DNA of 64,000 nucleotides from Prochilodus magdalenae (GCA_024036415.1 JAMWET010001661.1:2330001-2394000); one strand, 5' to 3'. Counted from the first letter of the stretch, positions 10,353 through 23,747 are shown. A program made the numbers and translations. Notes: generated by a model not told the origin, from the sequence alone.

Positions 10353-10530
10353 CTATAAACAATTACATACATAAACAGCACATATGTGCACATATGACCT
10401 CACGTACATAAACCATCATGTATATATATATATTAGCCATGACATACATAAACCGCTACATGTGTATACGTCACATACATAAACCATTACATACCCTAGC
10501 ACATGCATAAACCATCACATATGTTTCATT
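10353..10530. repeat. Right end of the CATACATAAACC array
   Basis: CATACATAAACCATCA-type units with CACATATGTGCACATATG words reappear beyond the relic, then stop near 10525. Confidence 0.6.
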
Positions 10531-11384
10531 TATGTCCTGGCTTTGCAGAGTATAAAATCCTCTTCTACTAGAAGACGGAGTTTTGAAAAGCTGCAACTGG
10601 TTTGGGATGGATTGTCTTTTTTTATCGTTAGCTGGTGAGCACAGTAGGAAAGCAGACTGCTAACATTACTGCCAGGAAGCTGAATATCTCACTGCAGCGG
10701 AGAGAATGGATTACTCAGAAATGACTTGTCAGATCAGGAGGATAACAAGCAAAGAGCTAAAGTTAGCAAAGCACCCAACTACAGTTTGGTTATATTTATT
10801 AGCTTACAGCTCAGTGGCTGGCCACAGGGATTCACAAAAAGTGTGTGGTGCATCTGAGTAATGCATGCTGGGTATTGTATTGAGAGGACATTGTTGAAAA
10901 AAAGGCAAAAAAAATAATCATATAAAAACATAAACCGCATTAAACCCATCAAGCTCAAGTGTTATAGTGGAATCCCCATGTAACAGCAAATCATTACTGT
11001 AGTCAGTAAATCGATGAATAAAAATGTATTTAATCAGCGGGATGTGGAACATACTCCTGTAGAGTTTTAAGATGCAGCCGAGCAGTAAAACAAACTAACT
11101 AACTAAATATTGTGTCGACTATTTGTGTCTGTTTAGAATACATTATCTACTCATTCGGAATAATGGGCTCATGATTAACCGCTCTCTAAAATCTGATAGG
11201 GTGCTTGTTTTTCTGTTGTTGGGCTGTTCTGTTGGGTTATTCCACAATGCGGGGCAGGTTTTATGTGTAGTTTAAAGTTGTTTTTAATAACTCAGATTGC
11301 TGTATCACATTAACAATCCATCCAAAGAGTTCCTTTTAAAGCAGTTATTAAACATTGCTTACTTTTAAGAAACATTGGGAAATA
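10531..11384. other. Spacer, no recognised feature
   Basis: Moderately AT-rich unique sequence with no long open frame and no repeat family that I recognise. Confidence 0.4.
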
Positions 11385-13006
<1,622 letters not shown>

Positions 13007-13165
13007 TATGTCCTTTTCATTTTATCTGTGTCTTATTTAATTTTAATCTAATAATTTTAGCTTATTCTACTACTGCATAGCTTTATCATATGTCTGTTTA
13101 TCACTGTGAGCTGTCACTGGTATGAGAAGTGCTGTACAATTGAAGATATTATTACTGTATTACTC

Positions 13166-13208
<43 letters not shown>
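13166..13208. repeat. (GTT)n microsatellite
   Basis: About 14 uninterrupted GTT units are visible. Confidence 0.95.
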
Positions 13209-13692
13209 GTCTGGTTGTGATGTGAGACAGATGTAAGCTTACTACCACTTATTGCTTTTTCATGTTTTACTGAGCGGCCACTGATAATTTCAGCCCATAT
13301 TATGATTTATATTATTATTAGGTAAATATCAGCATTTTATCAGATCAGATTTATTAGATTTTAAGGAGATAATAATATTTACAGCAAAGGACAAAAAAAG
13401 ATTAGAAAAGGGTGGAAAATTGTGACCACATTCAAATAAATCCATGCAATCCCTTGAGGAAAAAGGAGGAAAAGAAGAATAAAGTAGGATTATGGGCCCT
13501 TTAATAAAAAATACTCAGTTATCATCCTGCTGGAGAAAGCCACTCAGTGGCCTGTAACATGAACCCAAAATACAAAGTTCAAATGAACCCAGCGCTGTTC
13601 ATACATCAATATATCATCAAGAATACTCTAATGACCCAGACGGGAGGCTTAGTCATCTAAACCGGTTCTGTGTGACCCAAGCCGGGCTGACT

Positions 13693-13743
13693 GTGTGTGT
13701 GCGTGTGTGCATGTGTGTGTGCCTGTATGTGTGTGTGTGTGTG
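13693..13743. repeat. Interrupted (GT)n microsatellite
   Basis: GT repeats are broken by GC, CA and CCTGTA interruptions. Confidence 0.85.
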
Positions 13744-14559
13744 TATTTGTTTTAATATCACTAAGTGAGTTTAACCCCCCCACCCACAATCTCAGAGAAA
13801 CACAGAGCTCCACCACAGGCTAATTTGAACTGTTCAATAACATCATCACCATCAGGCTCCATCATGCAGACTGCACGCTCCACACAGCTACAGCCTCAAT
13901 TACAAATTAAACATATTGATTTTTAAATGTTAAAATGCTCACAGTAAATAAAGGTTCTAGCAGAAGAGCAAACAGGCCATTATCCTGCAGTCCACACCAA
14001 CACACAGTGAGAATATAAAGTCCAATTCATTACATCAGGCTTCCGAAACAAACATATAAGGTCCATGCCCCCCCACCCCAATTCATTTTAATCCATGTAA
14101 ACTAAACCCACTTTCTATGTGTAATCATTCACCCTGGTTATAGCTGCCACCACTGTTTACCATTCCTAACAACTAACTAACTGCAGCTGTATGTACCTAT
14201 CTATTACAGGTTGGATCATTTCAAAATTTTAACCCTTCGTTTTCACCCAAAATGTACCAGTGGAGAGGAGAGTTTTACTACAGTGTAAAGAGGCTATATA
14301 CAACAAGCACAATGACTCTGTCAAATGAATTGACAGATGCACAATTTATCAGACCTGAAGGCAGAGAGGGTTCTGCTTCTGCGTCATACTCTCATTTCAT
14401 TCCACTAAAAGAGGTGGGCTCTGCTTGTCCAGAGAGCAGAATTCCCATCAAATCATTTACCCAGCACCCAGAATTACAGCCAGAACTTTAACAGTGGGGT
14501 TACATCCAGCAACATTCTTCTGGGTTTATATAAAGGCCTACTGACTTAAAATGCACACA

Positions 14560-15110
14560 TCAAGGGGATAAAAGTTCAGCCAAGAGGAATGAAACTTGGT
14601 GGGTTGGTTTGACATCATGAGTTCTAAGTTTAAGGTTCAACGCATGTGACATGCCTTATTGCTGGACCTGACTGACTATATAAGATCGTCCTGTTGCACA
14701 TTAGATTAGATTAGATTAGATTAGATTAAACTTTATTGTCATTGTGCAGAGTACAGGTACAGAGCCAATGAAAGTGCAAGTACAGTATTATTTACATAAA
14801 GAGCCGTAATAATAAATATATACATATATATGCTTTCCATTCTGACTCTGAATGCTGTTCTGTTGCTAGCATCCTTACTCAGAATGGCAAATGGTCATCT
14901 TCAGTCACAAAGTGAACAAATTTGTGTAGAAGGTCTGGTGTCACTCCATCTCCACCTCCACCAAATCTGCAGGAGTTGTATGAGAATATTCAAAGTGCAT
15001 GGGATGAATTATCACAGGACTCCATTAGGAACCTTTACAACTTCATGCTGAGATTTTGCATTAGCAAACATGGCAGGCCGATGTTTCTTTCAGGAACAGA
15101 AAGGGAATGA
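14560..15110 (+). mobile_element. Tc1-like relic split by a LINE tail
   Basis: The left part shares CTTGGTGGGTTGGTTTGACA with the relic at 28190-28760. The right part (14922-15060) encodes PPNLQELYENIQSAWDELSQ and then DSIRNLYNFM, matching the transposase C-terminus in that relic (LPQNLQDLCENIQ...). Between them lies a LINE 3' tail. The catalytic region is absent. Confidence 0.6.
14699..14836 (-). mobile_element. 3' end of an L2-type LINE with (ATTAG)n tail
   Basis: On the minus strand it reads CTGTACTCTGCACAATGACA, then ATAAAGTTTAATC followed by (TAATC)n, the classic fish LINE 3' terminus with a short tandem tail. On the plus strand it is the ATTAGATTAG run at 14702-14728. Confidence 0.75.
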
Positions 15111-16050
15111 CTAAAAGTTTGGGTAGTTTTGAAAGTGCGGTCTCGCTGCTGTTTTCAGACCATTTTATGTTTTATGGATGCAGCCAGCCTCTGCTGATCT
15201 TTAGAAACACTTTTAGATGTATGCAGGTTTTGCTCAGGCCCATGTTACACATTCAGAGCTTGTCAAAATGGTCGCTCTTTATTTGGCAGCATGCTCTTTT
15301 ACTTTAACCGGGCTAGCCAGTTCTAACATCTCCCTCCTTCCTCTCTAGTACGTTTTTTTTTTTTTTTACATAGAGAAACTTAAATTATGCTTCAGAGTAA
15401 TCTTATTAACTCTTATTCATGACTCATATCCATGTTCCTATTCATATGTATGTGCCCATGCCTCTGAGAAATGTCACACTACCATAATTAGTGGGGTCCT
15501 AATCTCCACCATGATCTGCATGCAGAAAAAAACATCATTTTTTATGAATCTTGAATGTACATTTTATGTTTACATCATCAAAAGCCGCAGTTCCACGCTC
15601 TCCGCTGCTGAATGTTTAATGCTGATCAGTCATATCACTCCATGTATGCCAGGCTGATGTATCTTTGCTACCCTTGTTTTGTCAAGGTATCAGTTGTTTG
15701 GGATTTCCATATTTTCAATTTTCACTTCAGTCGTGGTCAAACTCGCACCCAGGTAGGTTCATACGGCGCTGATGGTCGCAGCGGTTTTAATCTGTCACCT
15801 TCGAGCGCCTGCAAAAAGCTGCAGAAAGAGCCGCCTGTGGAAGTGTTGTATTGTGGATGTGTTGTTGAGGAAACGTCAGCAGTGCCTCTCACCCTGTTTT
15901 AAGTGATGCAGGTTCAGATGCCTGTTTTGCTGTACTAATTACCTGTTTGGTAAAACCTTGAACTGAGAACAGCAGGGATTCACTCACTCCAATCCAATGA
16001 AGGCTTTTAGTACTAGCCAATCAGAAGCAGATATAACACTGCTGCATCTG
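15111..16050. other. Spacer, no recognised gene
   Basis: A run of 18 T lies near 15352-15369. Frames of 66 and 96 aa (15107-15307, 15612-15902) have no recognisable domain. The stretch 15580-15900 is less AT-rich than its surroundings. Confidence 0.4.
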
Positions 16051-16059
16051 CAGACATGT

Positions 16060-16362
16060 TTAACATACTTCTAGAGAAATTAAGTTCCTTAAAAATGTAT
16101 CTCTACCATCTACAGTTGTTCTTTTTCTCTGCAATAATCTCATATTGTTCCCTAAAACTGAAAATGCTCTCTCCACAGGGCGCATGCTGAAGCCTAGGAA
16201 GGATGAAGAACATGAGGTAAAGTGTGTTGAGTTTATTTGACCAGCTAATTCAAGCAGATCAACATGATTATTAATAATGATCACTAATGTCAAATAAAGG
16301 TATGTGTTGGTCAGTGTAGCTGGCTTTGCTATGCCAGTAGTCAGCTTAAGCCAGTTAGCCAA
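16060..16362 (-). pseudogene. Possible hAT transposase C-terminal fragment
   Basis: The 100-aa frame contains RPVERAFSVLGNNMRLLQRK, which resembles the ER-x-FS-x-L block of the hAT dimerisation region followed by a basic stretch. Both ends are open-ended and no other hAT block or terminal repeat was found. The match is short, so it could be chance. Confidence 0.33.
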
Positions 16363-16454
16363 CCCTATAGCCCATAGTACTTCTTAGGTGATGTGGTAGA
16401 GAAATGTGATAAAGTCAAACTCTGCGTCAGTCCAATGTTAGATTAAACATACCC

Positions 16455-16905
16455 TAGGCCAGGGGTCTCAACAGTTTCTGCCACAAGGCCCACCTGATAA
16501 TAACTATAAAGCATAGCAGCCCACCAGAAAGCTAAAATCAACTTGTCCAAATAATTTGGGTAAATAAAAATAATATGTCCAAATTTAAACAGGGGAGCTT
16601 TGAAAGTGCCCCCAGAGACCTGCCCATCAGTGGCTAGCCAGCAGCTATGTTGTCTTAAACTGAGGCTATCTAATTATTCTACTACTGTGATGCTTTCATT
16701 TGTACATGTGTTCATTATTATACATATGTTTATATTAATATACCTAATATAACATTAATATCATCATATATGTGGTTGTCTATATAACGTTTCTGACTCA
16801 CTACAAACTGCTGCCTCTACCTGACTACAGTCAATCAGATTTTTCTGGTGGTCCATGGCCCACAGATTTGCCGAGCTCTGCTCTAATTGTTTGGTTTACA
16901 GTGAG
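16455..16905. repeat. Possible non-autonomous hAT-like element
   Basis: The segment opens CCAGGGGTCTCAACAG and closes near CCGAGCTCTGCTCTA, with GGCCCAC words near both ends. This is a style I associate with short hAT-type repeats. The inverted ends are weak. Confidence 0.3.
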
Positions 16906-17904
16906 ACACCATAATGACCACACAATAGCAAAATGTCCAAACAGACGTAGACAGGAGCGAATATGATCCTCTGTGTGAATATGCTAGGCCCTCATACTGT
17001 TTATTTAGCTATGCTAGTTACCTATACAAGCTACCTCTTTAGCATTAACACAATAGAAATTAAAGTTGTTATTCACTATCAAACTTTCAGTTTATGAATA
17101 TCTACTGCAACCAGCAAAGAGTGAAACAATCACCCAGCATGGCTACTACTTATAGGTGGCTGTTGTGGTGGTGTTGCTAAAAATGGTGAAACTGCTTCTG
17201 TCTCCTCTCTTTAGCGTTTGACACTGATATTGTTCAAGGTTTGAGAAACTGTCCCAAGTAAAGTATGACATTTAACTTTTAATGATGCCAAAGTTACGTT
17301 CTGGCAGCTGTAGCAAGGTGGAACGGAAGGTTTAATTAAAAAACAGCAAAGAGAAATTTTGTCTTATTAGTCTGATTGTCTTAATTGAAGAGAAATGAAA
17401 ATGCTGCCAATAAAAAAATAGTCTACCATTGTAGTTGTTGTTGCACTGTTGTATGGAAATTTGGATTAATGAGTCAGGACTGTTACATAACAGTTTAGGA
17501 TTTTGGAATGAGTCCATTTTAGCATCCTTGTTTTGTTCTGATTTGTATTTGAAGATGAGAAATAACAGTGTTTAAGGTTCACAGTATGTCAGTTCAATGT
17601 ACTAAACTCTCCTTATTCGACTATGACAATGTAAATATATTTTATCGTTTTACTGCACCATAAAATTATCTGCGATTTATAACCTGGCCTTGTATTTTGA
17701 CAACTTATGTATTACCACATAATGGCTGCTTCAAACATACTTGCAATAACCAGAAATGAGCATGTAAACCAAATATGTTTTAAAGTTTTATCCCAAAGAA
17801 ACCATGACACAGCTCGCCTACTTGTGACAGGTGTTTCTATTCAAGCAGTGTTCTCACCTTCTTTGCCCTTTACCTGTTTGCATCCCTGGGACTGGACGAA
17901 ACAC
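16906..17904. other. Spacer, no recognised feature
   Basis: AT-rich unique sequence. The short frames found here have no domain. Confidence 0.4.
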
Positions 17905-18215
17905 TGTGTTCATTTATTCATCCATCTTCTAAGCCGCTTATCCTTCTGGGTTGCGGAGGGATGCTGGGGGCTATCCCAGCATTCTTTGGGCAGAAGGCAG
18001 GAAACACTGTGGACAGGCCGTCAGTGGATTGCAGGGCAGACATACACTTCACACCTAGGGGCAGTTTAGCACCTCCAGTCTGCCTAACTGCATGCCTTTG
18101 GACTGTGGGAGGAAACCCACACATGCAAACTCCACACAGAAAGGACAGCAGATGGCCCTGATGGGCATAGAACCCAGACCCTGCTTGCTGTGAGTCGACT
18201 TTACAGGTACCACTT
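17905..18215 (+). repeat. Dispersed fish repeat (CATCCATCTTCTAAGCCGC type)
   Basis: CATCCATCTTCTAAGCCGCT, then GGGATGCTGG, CATGCCTTTGGACTGTGGGA and GGAAACCCACACATGCAAAC appear in the fixed order of a very common teleost interspersed repeat. Its class (probably retroposon-derived) cannot be decided from this copy. Overlapping frames on both strands are not genes. Confidence 0.75.
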
Positions 18216-18429
18216 TGAAACAACACTACCAGGTGAAGGGGTTTATGAATGCTTAAAAGGAGCCTGTGGTTGTTAATTATCATAAACATCTTACAATAAT
18301 TAATAAGCAGTTACTACATGTAAACAAGAAGGGCACTGTGACCTGTCGTAAGTCTGTCAGTGGATCCACATTGTTGTACTGCTCAGGTTTGGATGTTTGA
18401 TTATCTTGCCTACCTACATCTTTTCCATA

Positions 18430-18678
18430 TCATCGCTGTCCAATGAAAAACATGTATCTCCATTTTTGTCCATTTTTACTTTTATGCATCATTTGACCAC
18501 AGCTGCTGCCGTTTACACTGTGTGAGAATCTCATGATAAATGGACCCACAGAAACAGCCCAGAAGTGTTTGGAAAGACGTCTGGTTCCATTGACTTGCAT
18601 TCAAATTAAATGAGGTTTTTGGCCTTTCCTGTAAAGTTGCCATTTTGGAGATACTTGTTTTTCTTTGGACAGCGACGA
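18430..18678. mobile_element. TA-flanked MITE, copy 1
   Basis: The 249-bp element has imperfect inverted ends of about 35 bp: left TCATCGCTGTCCAATGAAAA, right the complement of TCGTCGCTGTCCAAAGAAAA. TA dinucleotides lie outside (18428-18429, 18679-18680). A second copy at 34355-34581 shares ends and interior (TTTTTACTTTTATGCATC). It has no coding capacity. TA flanks suggest mobilisation by a Tc1/mariner-type transposase. Confidence 0.8.
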
Positions 18679-18680
18679 TA

Positions 18681-19189
18681 TACATATTCATATTCATCAT
18701 ATGGGGGAGCTCATTTTTGCCCTTTTTATTAATGTTATAACTGTAAAGTGAAAATGACCTAACAAATAATAATTACTAACCTATTGTTAAATATTTACTA
18801 ATCCTTTATAAAGGTAGCCTTTATACATTAATTCAGTGCATAATTTACTTGCAGACAGCTGATGTTGTTTCCGAAAGAACAAAACATAATTGCTAGACAG
18901 TTCCTGAAGGTGATACGTTTGTTTTCAATAATAATAATAGCAATAATTATAATAACTAGTAGAAAAAGAATTTCACATTGCCTTCTTTTATTTTTCGCAT
19001 CTCAACAACCTTCTCGATCTTAACGAACACCACAAATTACACTACACACTGTTTTTCATTCCACTGTTTTTACTTACAATAAAATTAGAATGTTTAACTA
19101 AGGTAATTTGATTAGTCCTCACAAATTACAGTAATAAAATAAAACAAATTAAAATGCAATTATGAAATACAATATAATGGGATGATTAA
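18681..19189. other. AT-rich spacer
   Basis: Nothing recognised. Confidence 0.4.
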
Positions 19190-19520
19190 AACAGAAAAGG
19201 TTGAGAAACAGAGCAGTGCTGATGGCTCTTCTCCAGCTTCGTCTCTCCTGATATTTATTTAGCGTGTGAGCTGGCGCTCTCTGACTGAGACTCTGGTGCT
19301 GTGATTACTCTTGCAGTTGTTTGGTGAGAGAGCCAGCAGCCGGCGAGAAAAAAAAAACAAACACAAAAAACACCACGCATGCTTCAGACACCCCCGATTG
19401 TGGGGTTAATTTGCTAGATTATGGGCTTCTCTCTCTCTCCACTGAAGTGGATCTATCAGGGGACAGAGCGAGGGACCACTTTTGTCTCCACAATTGCTAT
19501 AATCAGATTCTAGTTTGAGT
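19190..19520. other. Low-repeat island, candidate conserved non-coding DNA
   Basis: This stretch is less AT-rich than its flanks, free of recognised repeats and without a plausible frame. Conservation cannot be assessed from a single sequence. Confidence 0.2.
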
Positions 19521-19885
19521 TTGGTGTAAAGAGCCGGTGGTGTGAAGCACTGAGGAATGAAACCGTTGGCAGCTGAGAGTTTCTCCAGGCTCTAAGTTTG
19601 ATCTACTGCGCAGAAGAAGAGGATTAGACGGAAGTGAATCTTTCCTGCAAAGCTGATGCAGCCTCCCATTATTCTTGCTGGAGATAACGTGACATGGAGC
19701 TGACTTAATGAAGACAGGAATCTGGAAAACACAAACACTCTCTGCTAGAAGTGTAAAGATAAAGTTTTCGATTGCACATTCGTTTGTTAACCCATGAGTC
19801 ACTTTGGAGGTAGTTTGCCATGCTGGGGCATTCTTCTATATTTTACCTATCCAAGCAATACTGATTCCAAAGTGTTCAATAGAGT
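19521..19885. other. Spacer, no recognised feature
   Basis: Unique sequence. The 99-aa minus-strand frame at 19503-19802 has no domain. Confidence 0.35.
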
Positions 19886-20075
19886 GGCATGCAAAAGTTT
19901 GGGTATGACTGATCCCCTCCCCCTTTTACTCTGTGGGAGATGTTTTCCTGAAGGCTTGATCGCGGCTGATTCCCTGCCCAATTACTGTGAATAGCTATGT
20001 GAGTAATGACGACATATTTCTTTAACATTCTAATTAAGATGAGCTTTCCCCCAACAGTTTCAAAACAACAAAACA
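19886..20075. mobile_element. Terminal fragment of a Tc1-like element
   Basis: GTGGCATGCAAAAGTTTGGG opens the fragment and ATTACTGTGAATAGCTATGT lies about 100 bp further in. Both belong to the long inverted repeat of a common teleost Tc1 family. The opposite end and transposase are absent. Confidence 0.55.
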
Positions 20076-20079
20076 GAAA

Positions 20080-20435
20080 AGAGCTTCCAAGTCCTCGGGA
20101 GTGTATAGAAACTGTCTTTGTACATTCTGTCAATCAACTACATTACAGAAACATAGGAGATTCCCTGGACTGTGGGAAAGATGTTCTTTTTAGTGTATGC
20201 TGAAAAGTCCCCAGTCTACGTGGGCACCTTACGTTCCAACAGAATGCCTTTTAAGCATTAGAGGTTTGACTCAAATTAGCCTGTCATGCTTTCAGGTTCT
20301 CCTCATAGGGTCATTCACTCTGCCTTATTTCTGGGTCACTCAAATGTACGTTCTAGGATATTGTCTAGTACCTGGCTATGTGAGATTCCTGAGGCGTCTT
20401 GCCTGCACTGCTTATTTGAGTTGTATCTGCAGACT
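20080..20435 (-). pseudogene. piggyBac-like transposase fragment, copy 1
   Basis: This segment aligns along its length with 21480-21830: shared words include AAACTGTCTTTGTACATTCT versus AAACTGTCTGTGTACATCCT, and CAGCCTGTCATGCT-type blocks. The minus strand is full of stops. Its piggyBac assignment depends on copy 2, where the diagnostic motif lies just downstream. Confidence 0.5.
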
Positions 20436-20439
20436 TTCA

Positions 20440-20700
20440 TGTTTAGGTCAGGGGGTGCTGGTAGCCCAGTCTGGATTTTGAGGTGTACTTAGGATCATTA
20501 TCATTCATTATTCCTCATTCATCGCGTTTTACAGACTGTGTGATGCTGGCTTTAAAACTTGCTGGTATTTAAGCATTCTTCCTCCAGTAAAGGAGGCTCT
20601 GTGCCCCTGGATGCAACACCTGACCAAAGCATGATACAATCCACACACCCTTGGCCCTGTCTGCTGTTCCTTAGTGAGGCCAATGTACTACACCTGACCT
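20440..20700 (-). mobile_element. Tc1-like transposase-coding fragment between the piggyBac copies
   Basis: GGATCATTATCATTCATTAT, CTTGCTGGTATTTAAGCATT and CAAAGCATGATACAATCCAC occur in the order expected of an antisense Tc1 coding region (the block before the catalytic GGGS motif). It is short and has no terminal repeats. Confidence 0.45.
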
Positions 20701-21229
20701 TCTTTCCCTTTCAGCTCAGGTGGATGTGCTGCTCCTTAGTGAGAGCCACCTGATGCTGATGTGGCTTTGGCAGCACAGGCACCTTTAAAAAGAAACAGAC
20801 AGGAAGGAGACGAGAGAGGGATGAGCAGCAATAGAAATCAGAAAAGACTGAAAGCTGAAAAGCTTGACTGTGAGACAGGGGCTGAAAAGTTTAACTAGAG
20901 GCCACTGAAAAGGCCTGCTTGGCTCTAATTCTCGTTTGTGTTTGTGAATGTTAAGAGCTTAAATGTGTGCTGCCACTGTCTCTTTTGCTTCAAGTGTCCT
21001 TCCTCCTCCCAGGGTACCACATGACATACTACAGTCCTGCAGTATACACAGGTCTTGTGGCCAGTGAAAGCCTTCAACCTGAGTGACAAGTTCAGCCCTA
21101 GTAACCAACACATGAACACCACTGTCTTTCTTTGCAGGGGCCTTTTGTGTCATACGGCCCAGCTGTGCACTCAGTTCCTCCATATCCGAGTGAAAACAGA
21201 GCTCCCTGTACTACTATAAGGTTTGTGCT
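20701..21229 (-). pseudogene. Probable C-terminal tail of the piggyBac-like relic
   Basis: On the minus strand, downstream of the diagnostic motif, a Cys-containing stretch (HKTCVYCRT at about 21040) could be the remnant of the Cys-rich C-terminal region of piggyBac transposases. Stops and frameshifts separate it from the core, so the link is an inference. Confidence 0.35.
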
Positions 21230-22150
21230 GTGTTGTGTAATACAGGATCAGCTGGTCTGACAAATCCACACCTCCCAGGGGCTTGTTGTATTCCATCACT
21301 CATGAGGGGCATGGGACATGGAATTGACTCTGTGGTCTACGCAGCATAGGCTTCACAATAGAAGAGGACTGTCCCTTATCCAGAACACTGGCGACTTTCT
21401 GTCAGTGCATGGATATCATGTTGTGGAGTTCCTCCTGGACTCTGTATGTTCCACATGCACCAAACCTACAAGCAGACAAGTCTTTGAAAAGCTTTAGGAG
21501 CATATATAAACTGTCTGTGTACATCCTGTCAATCAGTGACATGGCAGAAACATAAGAAAGTCCCTTGAATGTGGGAAAGATGTTTCAGATGCTGAAAAGT
21601 TCCCAGTGTGGAGCCTGTGAGAGAACACAACTTGAAACCATACTTGGTCACCTCATGTTCCTCCAAAGGAGAGCTCCTGTGGGGATAACAGAATGCCTTA
21701 CAGGCATAAGAGGTTTGAATCAAATCAGCCTGTCATGCTCTCAGGTTCTCCTAATAGACTCATTCAGTCTATCTTCATGCTGGATCACTCATATGTACAT
21801 TCCAGGATTTTGTCCGGGACCTGTCCCCTGACATCACAGGAAGGAATGCAAAAGATGCTTTCCCGCCAGCTTGATGATGGCTATGTAGGTATCAGTCCGC
21901 GGTCCCTTTAAAATTCAGCAACATCCCTCGATCTGTACTTTGCACTTCTGGCTATGTTCCTGGCAGCATGCTTGCGGTGTTCTGAGAGCGGGTTTCTACA
22001 GCATCCTCTGAAAAGAACTCACCTCAACTTGAAGAGATCCACAAGAGTGTGGCTGTCCCCTTTGTATAGCTGCACGCACCAGGTGCCCTTGAAGGAAGAA
22101 GTCGTGCTGGTGATGGTGCAGTATCGCCATCATGTTCTGTCTTCCATGGC
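21230..22150 (-). pseudogene. piggyBac-like transposase relic, copy 2
   Basis: The minus strand contains MEYNKPLGGVDLSDQLILY at about 21239-21294, the hallmark block of the piggyBac (DDE_Tnp_1_7) transposase with its conserved Asp pair. About 140 bp upstream in coding sense is LFKDLSACRFGACGTYR (about 21440-21490), matching the ACGTxR block that precedes it in the family. In-frame stops lie between the blocks, including TGA just before the EYNK motif. Upstream (21480-22150) coding is too decayed to follow. No TTAA-flanked ends are identified for this copy. Confidence 0.72.
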
Positions 22151-23499
22151 ATATGCAATACAATATCCTATATTAATGAGACTTATTGTCGCAATAAGGA
22201 CAGTATAACCTCCATGAGTGTGATTTAGTTGGCTTCAGTGATTATTATAATCTTATTTTATATAGCACACAAGATTACAATATAGGAGCCTGATATGATG
22301 ATACTGTAATTCTTCAATGAGAGAGCTACACTGAGCACTAGTGCATTATCCATAGCTGACCATAACTGAGATTAAATAACTGAGGTGAATTGGAAAGAGT
22401 GAGAAACTTTAATGACAGTATCTACCTTTAGCTTGCAGGTAATGAGCTGACTGTGCTGGCTGCAATGTGTAGGTGCAGAAGTGTGTTTCCCTGTCCATAT
22501 GCATCTGGATTTTTTTGCAAAAATACGATTTTTCTCAATTTGTAATTTTGGACAGCAAAATAAACTACATGTTCGTCTACATTTTCAAACAGATCTCCAT
22601 GCATCATGATGATGAGGCCTTAGCATTCTTTTATCCAAGCTAAGCCTGTGCTTAGTTGATGGAGGTGAATTCATTCAACCAACTCTGAACTTATGCTTGC
22701 ATGTGTCATAAGCCGCAGCACAGAAATCAACTATGACCTAATCAACGTCAAAGTGACTGTCCATTACAAAGGGTACATTCAAATGAATGTAGCCTTCTCA
22801 TGAAGAACATCCTCAGCGGGATCGAGGCAAAGTTCATCTTTCTCCTCACTCAAGGCTCTCCTGGATCTGCTACAAGGCATCATCAGCAGAAACGGAAGAT
22901 TTGGTGCGAGTTCTGCCAGGAAGACTCCAAAGCTGCGTTCTCCAAAGATGCATTCATTACTCTGGCCGATCGCAGCCTGCCACCTGTGTTTAAAAGGTCA
23001 TACCCTACTAAAGGTTCAAATTCTACCCTAAACCAAAGCCACCCCCATATAAATTCTAACCTCCGTCCTTGGGTTTGTGAAAGGTGCTATAGAAGTGTAA
23101 CCCATTATTATTATTATTATTTAACCTGGCCAAACCTCTTCTCCCATCAAATCCCACCCTTGCCCACCCTACCCTTAGTAAAACACTACCCCCAGCGAAA
23201 TGCCACCTCCCTTTGTCTTGACTTTGAACACAATGGGCAGCACCTGAGATCAGATAAATTGGTGGCTATTTGGGAACACAGCCTGCAATCTTTACACATC
23301 ACAACCTCTCTCTCTGCAGACTGGACAGCACTTCAGTTTCACTCATTGTGAATGTGATGTGTTTAATGTTTGGTATAATGGATCTTGTTCTGTCTTCCCC
23401 CCACCCGCACCCCCAACCCTGAGGATATAAAACAAAGGAAGTCCCTAATTGGCCAATTAGATCAGCAGTATGTGGGAGCGTTTACCTCAGATAGAAATT
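22151..23499. other. Spacer with one 183-aa frame of doubtful meaning
   Basis: The frame at 22800-23351 includes five Tyr encoded by an (ATT)n run. It also includes the tail-like sequence GTGAAAGGTGCTATAGAAGT (about 23078), typical of the end of a short retroposon. It is therefore unlikely to be a gene. Nothing else is recognised. Confidence 0.45.
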
Positions 23500-23502
23500 C
23501 TT

Positions 23503-23581
<79 letters not shown>

Positions 23582-23590
23582 TTCTCTCTC
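23500..23590. repeat. (CT)n microsatellite
   Basis: About 85 bp of CT dinucleotides with a few TTT interruptions. Confidence 0.97.
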
Positions 23591-23747
23591 GCACACAGCA
23601 AGACTCCAACGTTTATTAAAGCTTCTGTTTCAGACTGGAGTCACCGGTGTGAAGAACCTTCACTACTGGCCTACTAAGGTCAAAAAGGATGAATATCACA
23701 GCATTTGTATAGACGACCTTGAAGCCATAAAACAGGAGTGCAACTAA
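23591..23747 (+). other. Possible terminal exon or chance frame after the CT tract
   Basis: The CT tract ends in GCACACAG, which would serve as a polypyrimidine tract and 3' splice site. The following 49 codons are open to TAA at 23745 and read TGVTGVKNLHYWPTKVKKDE, then YHSICIDDLEAIKQECN. I do not recognise the peptide. No neighbouring exon was found, so this is a low-confidence candidate only. Confidence 0.15.

Larger units (their letters stand above)
13007..14559. other. Spacer with microsatellites
   Basis: A (GTT)n run lies at about 13166-13208 and an interrupted (GT)n run at about 13693-13743. The rest is unique AT-rich DNA. The 79-aa frame at 14252-14491 has no recognisable domain. Confidence 0.5.

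Noticed and set aside
14702..14728. (ATTAG)n as a degenerate telomere repeat
   Set aside because: It is the tandem tail of a LINE 3' end on the minus strand.
16455..16905. Protein-coding exon near 16772-16966
   Set aside because: The frame lies in a probable hAT-like repeat and has no domain.
20197..20492. Hydrophobic frames resembling a membrane receptor piece
   Set aside because: The same segment recurs at 21565-21911 as part of a decayed piggyBac region; the hydrophobicity is incidental.
22800..23351. 183-aa frame as a host gene
   Set aside because: It runs through an (ATT)n run and a retroposon-like tail, has no recognised domain and no sign of an intron or promoter.
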